64,000 bases of DNA. Origin: Cryphonectria parasitica EP155. Lineage: Eukaryota > Ascomycota > Sordariomycetes > Diaporthales > Cryphonectriaceae. The notes below the pieces were generated by a model. The model made no database searches and was not told the origin of the DNA. It saw only the letters and a program-made list of their open reading frames with translations. Numbering within the stretch: the first letter of the stretch is position 1; each line of letters begins with the position of its first letter. The DNA lies in the NCBI RefSeq assembly GCF_011745365.1, contig NW_024468917.1, positions 1,364,001 to 1,428,000 of the forward strand, given 5' to 3'. This document shows positions 59,201-64,000 of the stretch, in pieces. A program made the translations under genes and the position numbers.

Positions 59201-62200
59201 CTTCAGTGTAGGAGTACTAGCTCCGGCCAGTCAGAATCGTGTATGTAACAGACGGCAGGTTGACCTTGTCAACGAGGGCACCAATACCATGCTCTTGGTT
59301 CTCAGATGGAAGGTCGGCTGAATGCCAAGTCCTCGTAAGCTAGAAAACACTCGTACGCATATCCTTATGATTCTGTCGTTTGAGGCTGGAGAGTGCAGAT
59401 ACCACCGGCTCGTGTGAACCAAGGCACTGAGTCTTGACTTGTCATAAACACACAATAGTGCCAAGTAGGCTGTCAGCCTGGGATACCGCTGAATGCTAGA
59501 ATCATATTGATGAAGACTTGTGAGCACACCTGTCGTGCCTCTCGTGAATAAATCAGCGTCAGATTTCCCAAAGCTGCTCAGTGTAGTGTTGAGCAATGTC
59601 TTGCTAGGATCCAGACTCGTCAGTGAGAAATTTGTACAGTGAAGCTCACTGACCTCGTGAGCTCGGACCAGCGTTTGGTTTCAGCGACTACCCTGGAAAC
59701 GGAAATAATGTTGCACCAAGAAGACATCCGGACTCCGGGCTGGCATCGTCACTTTAGACACGCCGTACGGTTGTGTGATCTTGGATGAGAATGAGCCAGC
59801 TCACATCGCATCAGATACTTGTCTGGAGCAGACGCGAAACAGTTCGCCAGCCCGTCTGTCCAGTACTGGACTTCCCCGTGGTGGAAGGGTTTCCTGCCGT
59901 TTCTGTTTTGGTTGGAACCACAGTTTAGGTCTGAGCTTGACATGCCTCTCGGAAAACAAAGTAAGGGGAGGAAGCGACGCAGAGGAATTGGAGCACATCT
60001 GAGCAACCAATCGTAACTCTTGCAGTGGCCTGGACAGTGGGGCAGTGTTCGGACCACGGGTGAAGCTTAATCGTATGCAATGAAACGCACAGAGCTTTTC
60101 TCGACTCGCTGATGAATTTAGGATGCCGGGGGTCAAGGCGCAGCGGTCTCTTCAGGCACATTCTGCACAAGCTTGCTTTTTTTTTTTTTGAGGTACATTT
60201 GCAGATCTCTCCAAGCTGTTGGGAAAATCTGGGATTTTGTCAGGTGTGATTGATGATGTTGGGCTTCGAGAAAACGGAGAAGGGATAAGTGGTTCAAACT
60301 GAGCCACTTGGTGAGCCTGCAACAAAGAGAGAACCCCCCAGGCGCGCACAGCCGCAGTTGGGGAAAGTCTGGAGATGCGATAGGACAACGAAGATGAGAT
60401 CTTTCCTCCGAACGAGTTTGATAGACGACAGCCTGCATCGGATGCCACATGTCAGCGACTCCAAAGTAGAATGATCTGCATGGGGTTCATACTGGATTCG
60501 ACGAGATCTCACCTGACAAGACGTCGCGCCCCAGGAATGGCAGCATCTGGTCCTTTGAAGATCATTGTTTGGTACCTAGATGTGAACACAGACCACGGGA
60601 GCCCGCGGGCGGACAAGGAACGGGACGGCTTTGGTAGGCTGAACCCACCAAAATGCTAACACGCGATTGGCTCTGCATTGAGGATTTCACGGAGAGCTAG
60701 CCGGTCGATCGTCTCTATTCTGGCTACCCCGGTCTGATACGAACCACCTCAGCCCGAGTGCACGGATGAGAATGGTTTGCGCCAAAGGGACACGATCGAT
60801 CGGGCTGGGCCCGAAAACAGTGCCCTGATGCTCTAGCTCTAGAACAAGCATCCAGGGTCTACTGTACTGAGGTGGTGTCTGCGGGGGACAAAGCCAGGTC
60901 TTGTGTCTCTTGGGCACCAGCCCGTGGTACGTCTGGGTAAAAAAGAAGGTGCTGCTGGCTCGTAGTGGTCGTCGGAGCCGGAGGACCAAGTAGATACTTG
61001 AGGCCTAGGATGCAGAGTTCAGATGAAACCCGGATCGCGGCGCCTGCTGCGGGTCATCAGCCTCATCAGCCTCATCTGGTCCGAACGCCTTTATTTTTTG
61101 GGCGCATAGACGGCGCACAGCACACCCCAGATGTGGTAATCTCATGATGTCTAGCAGGTAGCAGAGGGAGAAGGGATTGGGGGAAATATGCTGCTTGTGG
61201 GCTCTGCACTGCACTGTACCGCAGTAACTTCCCGAACTTCCCATGGTCCAATTTCCGGACTGGTGGTCTCCACCTTCTAAGTGAGTCTCTGTGGTCCTCC
61301 AAGTTCGTGATGTTCATTTCATAGCACGACCGGACGTCTGTAGTGTTCTCAGAAGGAACAAGTTACGATGATGTGGATCAATGCAAACGTTGATTGGTTG
61401 GGAAAGGGTCAAGATTGGGTAAGAGAGAGGCTCAGTAGTTGAAAATGGCGGACACGAGGACCACTTGCAGCCGGAACAGGGTTGGACTAGGTCAATGCCA
61501 AGATGGACGGACATGATAGTAAGCTGTGGAAAAAGATGGAATACGGAGCACAGCAGAGCCGGCTGTTTGAGGTGAGATGAAGCATCTGGTAGGCTACAGA
61601 TTTGGTTCGACAGGTGCCAAAAAGTCAAAATGAAGGAGGGGGGTTGAGGTGTATTCCCCCGCTAGGGTTGCAAGGTACCACTACTACGGGAGGCAAGAGC
61701 CTCTCGATAGCTGGACCAGGCGCTAGGGGTGTATGGGTTCCAGCGTAAAAGGTACTCCTTTCCGTCCCCCAAAACACTACAAACAGCAATCCTAGGGCCC
61801 CAGAAGGAAAGTGCCCCTCTCTTGTACAGTGGGTTGGCTGGCTAATTTTAGCCTTCCTTGTCTCGGGTTCCCTTTCTGGCCTGTTTTGCTTTCTCCTCCC
61901 ACCTGTCACCATCCGGCCCTCCACCCACGGGGGATTCCGAAATCTCTTGAGGTCTGTTCTTTGCAACTCGATCTGACCCTGGGTACGATCTCCTGTTAAG
62001 CTTCCATCAAGTTCCTACGACACTTCTGCCAAAGTCTATTTTGATGATCAGACCGTTCGGGTCCATCGAAGTCACCATTGGTCGATAATGCACTCCCCAA
62101 AAACTGGTGAAGCTGTCTACATGAGACTGCCAACTGATTTTTTGTAAAACCTGTCCCCACGTAGTTGGGCAATAGAGACAAACGGCGACAGCCATGACTG

Positions 62201-62298
62201 TTGACTGCCTTGACCAGCCTTCGGCCCCGAGGCTCAATCTGCAACATTTCCAAGCGTGTGGAGATATCGTCAGACAGGCTGCTACTGCTCTACCAACC

Positions 62299-62330
62299 CT
62301 GTCGTGTCTGTCGTGTCTGCCGTGTCTGCC
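62299..62330. repeat. GTCGTGTCT-type tandem repeat
   Basis: Three imperfect copies of a 9-10-bp unit around CGTGTCTG. Confidence 0.7.
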
Positions 62331-62962
62331 TTGTTCGTCATCAAGGCCGTAACACGCAACTACCATGCTACTACTGTACGCAATAACAGCCAGGCCTATC
62401 GATAATGGTCGATCTTGTTTTTTCTTGGTTCTCGTCCCAGGTTTGTGGCCCCTCCCCCCCTGATGACAGCTCTACGAGAACGGCACCCAATCGCCAGATC
62501 ATGGTCATCAAGGGCTTCTTTTGACCTTCGCAACGACGGCAACTCCTCATGCAGGGACCATTGTTGTGTGTCAAGAGGGCCCAAATGCCAGTTGGTTTTG
62601 TCCTCCTGTTCGTCACGCAACCAAACGGCCACGTTCGGAGCACTGAGGCAGATGGACTTCGTATCCTCTCGACTGGCATGTAGTGCCTGCATCAGTTAAA
62701 AGCTGGGGGGGTGGCGGCAGCACGACCTCGAACAATATGACAAGTCGAATCCGACGAGGTGACATCTTTCGAGAGGAGCCTTTCCGTAACCCCGGCTGAA
62801 ACACCATCTGGATGTCAAGTTCCCCACCTGGAACGTACTCCAGCGCACACTACAGCCAGCCAAGCAGTCCTAACCCGCAGTACGATATTACGAGCTCATG
62901 CATGCCCACCAAGGCTGCATTGCGTTGCGGGCAGATCTGCATGTGTGTGTGCAGGCGAGCAT

Positions 62963-62985
62963 GGGCGTGGGCGTGGGCGTGGGCG
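62963..62985. repeat. (GGGCGT)n tandem repeat
   Basis: About four copies of GGGCGT, a G-tract array that could form a G-quadruplex on the plus strand. Confidence 0.75.
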
Positions 62986-64000
62986 CGCTGCTGGTTCAGT
63001 GGCTGCAATTTGATGATAATGGCTCTCACCGACGCTGGTTCAGCCAGGACGGCACCCACATCCATGGCTGTACACCAACAAAACCTCTTCAGCAGCCCCC
63101 CGCGACCTGGTCAAAACCGTTGCTACCGCGGCCCCTGACCCTGGCACCCTGGATCCCGGGCCCCATCTTTTTGAGGTCCCCTCTCAGGACAACGCTGCCT
63201 TGCGCTGGAGCTACCCACCTTCGAACCAACCAGCCCCCCCTCCATGTCGGCATTCGCTCCCTAGTCGTCTGCCCTTTTCACCATTCTCCTCCATACTTCT
63301 TCTTCTGACGACCTTCAGGCGTCCCACCCCAGCTGCTTCAGATCTTCTGAAACATCAGGCAAAGATTGTCCGGCCAATCGCGTGATAGCACACCTCAGAC
63401 CCTTGACGGTATACCATGTTAGCAAAGTTGACGCCGTACCGTTCAGCACTTCCCGGCTTCAACCCTTTGTTGCGCCTTAGGAAAGTGCACGCCGAAAAAC
63501 CCATGCCACAGAAATTGCGGGCGTGACGGCATGACGGCCGCTATCATTTCCGAGACTTCTTCAGCGGGTCATGTCTGATTACGGCATTATATCTTACCGT
63601 TCCCATGTCCTCGGTGCCAAATGCAACGCTACGAGGCTGCGGGCTCAGCGCGCCTCGAGTCGACCAACCCGGAGAAGTGACTTTTCCGTCCTAGCGCTGC
63701 GATTGTACGGGCGCAAAGCTGCCCCTTGCGAAAAAGAGGATATGCTATAGTACACCATAGCACCACAGCTGTTGCTCTCTCCCTGCACACAACCGTTTAT
63801 GCTATGAACATTTGAAGCACTACGCCACAGTTAGCCGCGTGTTCTGCATCACTGGAGAAGCGTACCGGCCAGCCTCGTAGCATAATCAGCATGCAGCCTG
63901 ACCCGTCGTGCATGGACCGCTGTATAGCATAGCAGCGCAATGCGGATGGAGATACTGTGCAGTAAGCGAGCGCCTTTTCACCGTCACAAATTCTCCGATA

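Larger units (their letters stand above)
56238..64000. other. Gene-free stretch at the right end
   Basis: No coding sequence recognised. All open frames are below about 140 codons and match nothing. Small tandem repeats occur at 62299-62330 and 62963-62985. A gene with many short exons, or one running in from beyond 64000, cannot be excluded. Confidence 0.5.

Noticed and set aside
1..64000. CRISPR array, prokaryotic operon, biosynthetic cluster or intact transposon
   Set aside because: No repeat-spacer array, no core enzymes such as polyketide or peptide synthetases, and no transposase or reverse transcriptase motif was seen.

Overview
The window is nuclear DNA of a filamentous ascomycete (Pezizomycotina; a Sordariomycete is my best guess, by inference). 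The evidence is short GT-AG introns of about 50-125 nt, many with CTRAY or TACTAAC branch points, and genes that only filamentous fungi carry in this form: a Uds1-domain septation protein, fungal Med1, a fungal Wee1 with a long N-terminus, and a tandem-repeat hydrophilin. There are also many microsatellites and homopolymer runs. I found eleven protein-coding genes and one tRNA. Most genes needed splicing by eye, and exon coordinates are given in the entries.

Layout. 1-8188: no gene seen, only simple repeats. 8.2-12.1 kb: a compact cluster with an Rrn10-like Pol I factor (-), an ERCC8/CSA WD40 protein (+) leaving the same divergent promoter, and a four-repeat hydrophilin (-) convergent with CSA. 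14.2 kb: tRNA-Ala(AGC) with a 10-nt intron. 16.6-18.7 kb: Mediator subunit Med1 (+). 22.3-25.9 kb: Wee1 kinase (+) behind a region of about 1 kb nearly free of ATG. 27.0-28.9 kb: actin-interacting protein 1 (-), convergent with wee1. 30.1-31.3 kb: GT32 Och1-like glycosyltransferase (+). 31.9-32.8 kb: a T5orf172/MUG113-type protein (+). 35.5-38.0 kb: Uds1 septation protein (-). 38.0-47.2 kb: no gene seen. 47.4-49.5 kb: leukotriene A4 hydrolase-type aminopeptidase (+), convergent with a five-exon AidB-like acyl-CoA dehydrogenase (-, 49.8-52.3 kb), which is divergent from an ERCC6L2/Rad26-like SNF2 ATPase (+, 52.8-56.2 kb). 56.2-64.0 kb: no gene seen.

Functionally this is mostly conserved housekeeping: transcription (Rrn10, Med1), DNA repair (CSA, ERCC6L2-like), cell cycle, septation and actin (Wee1, Uds1, Aip1), glycosylation and metabolism. 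I see no secondary-metabolite cluster, intact transposon, CRISPR array or prokaryotic-style defence system, and I do not claim a new system. The observations most worth a second look are the ATG-depleted wee1 leader, the T5orf172-domain protein of unknown role, the spliced tail of the hydrophilin, the dual-start aminopeptidase and the unusual exon structure of the acyl-CoA dehydrogenase.
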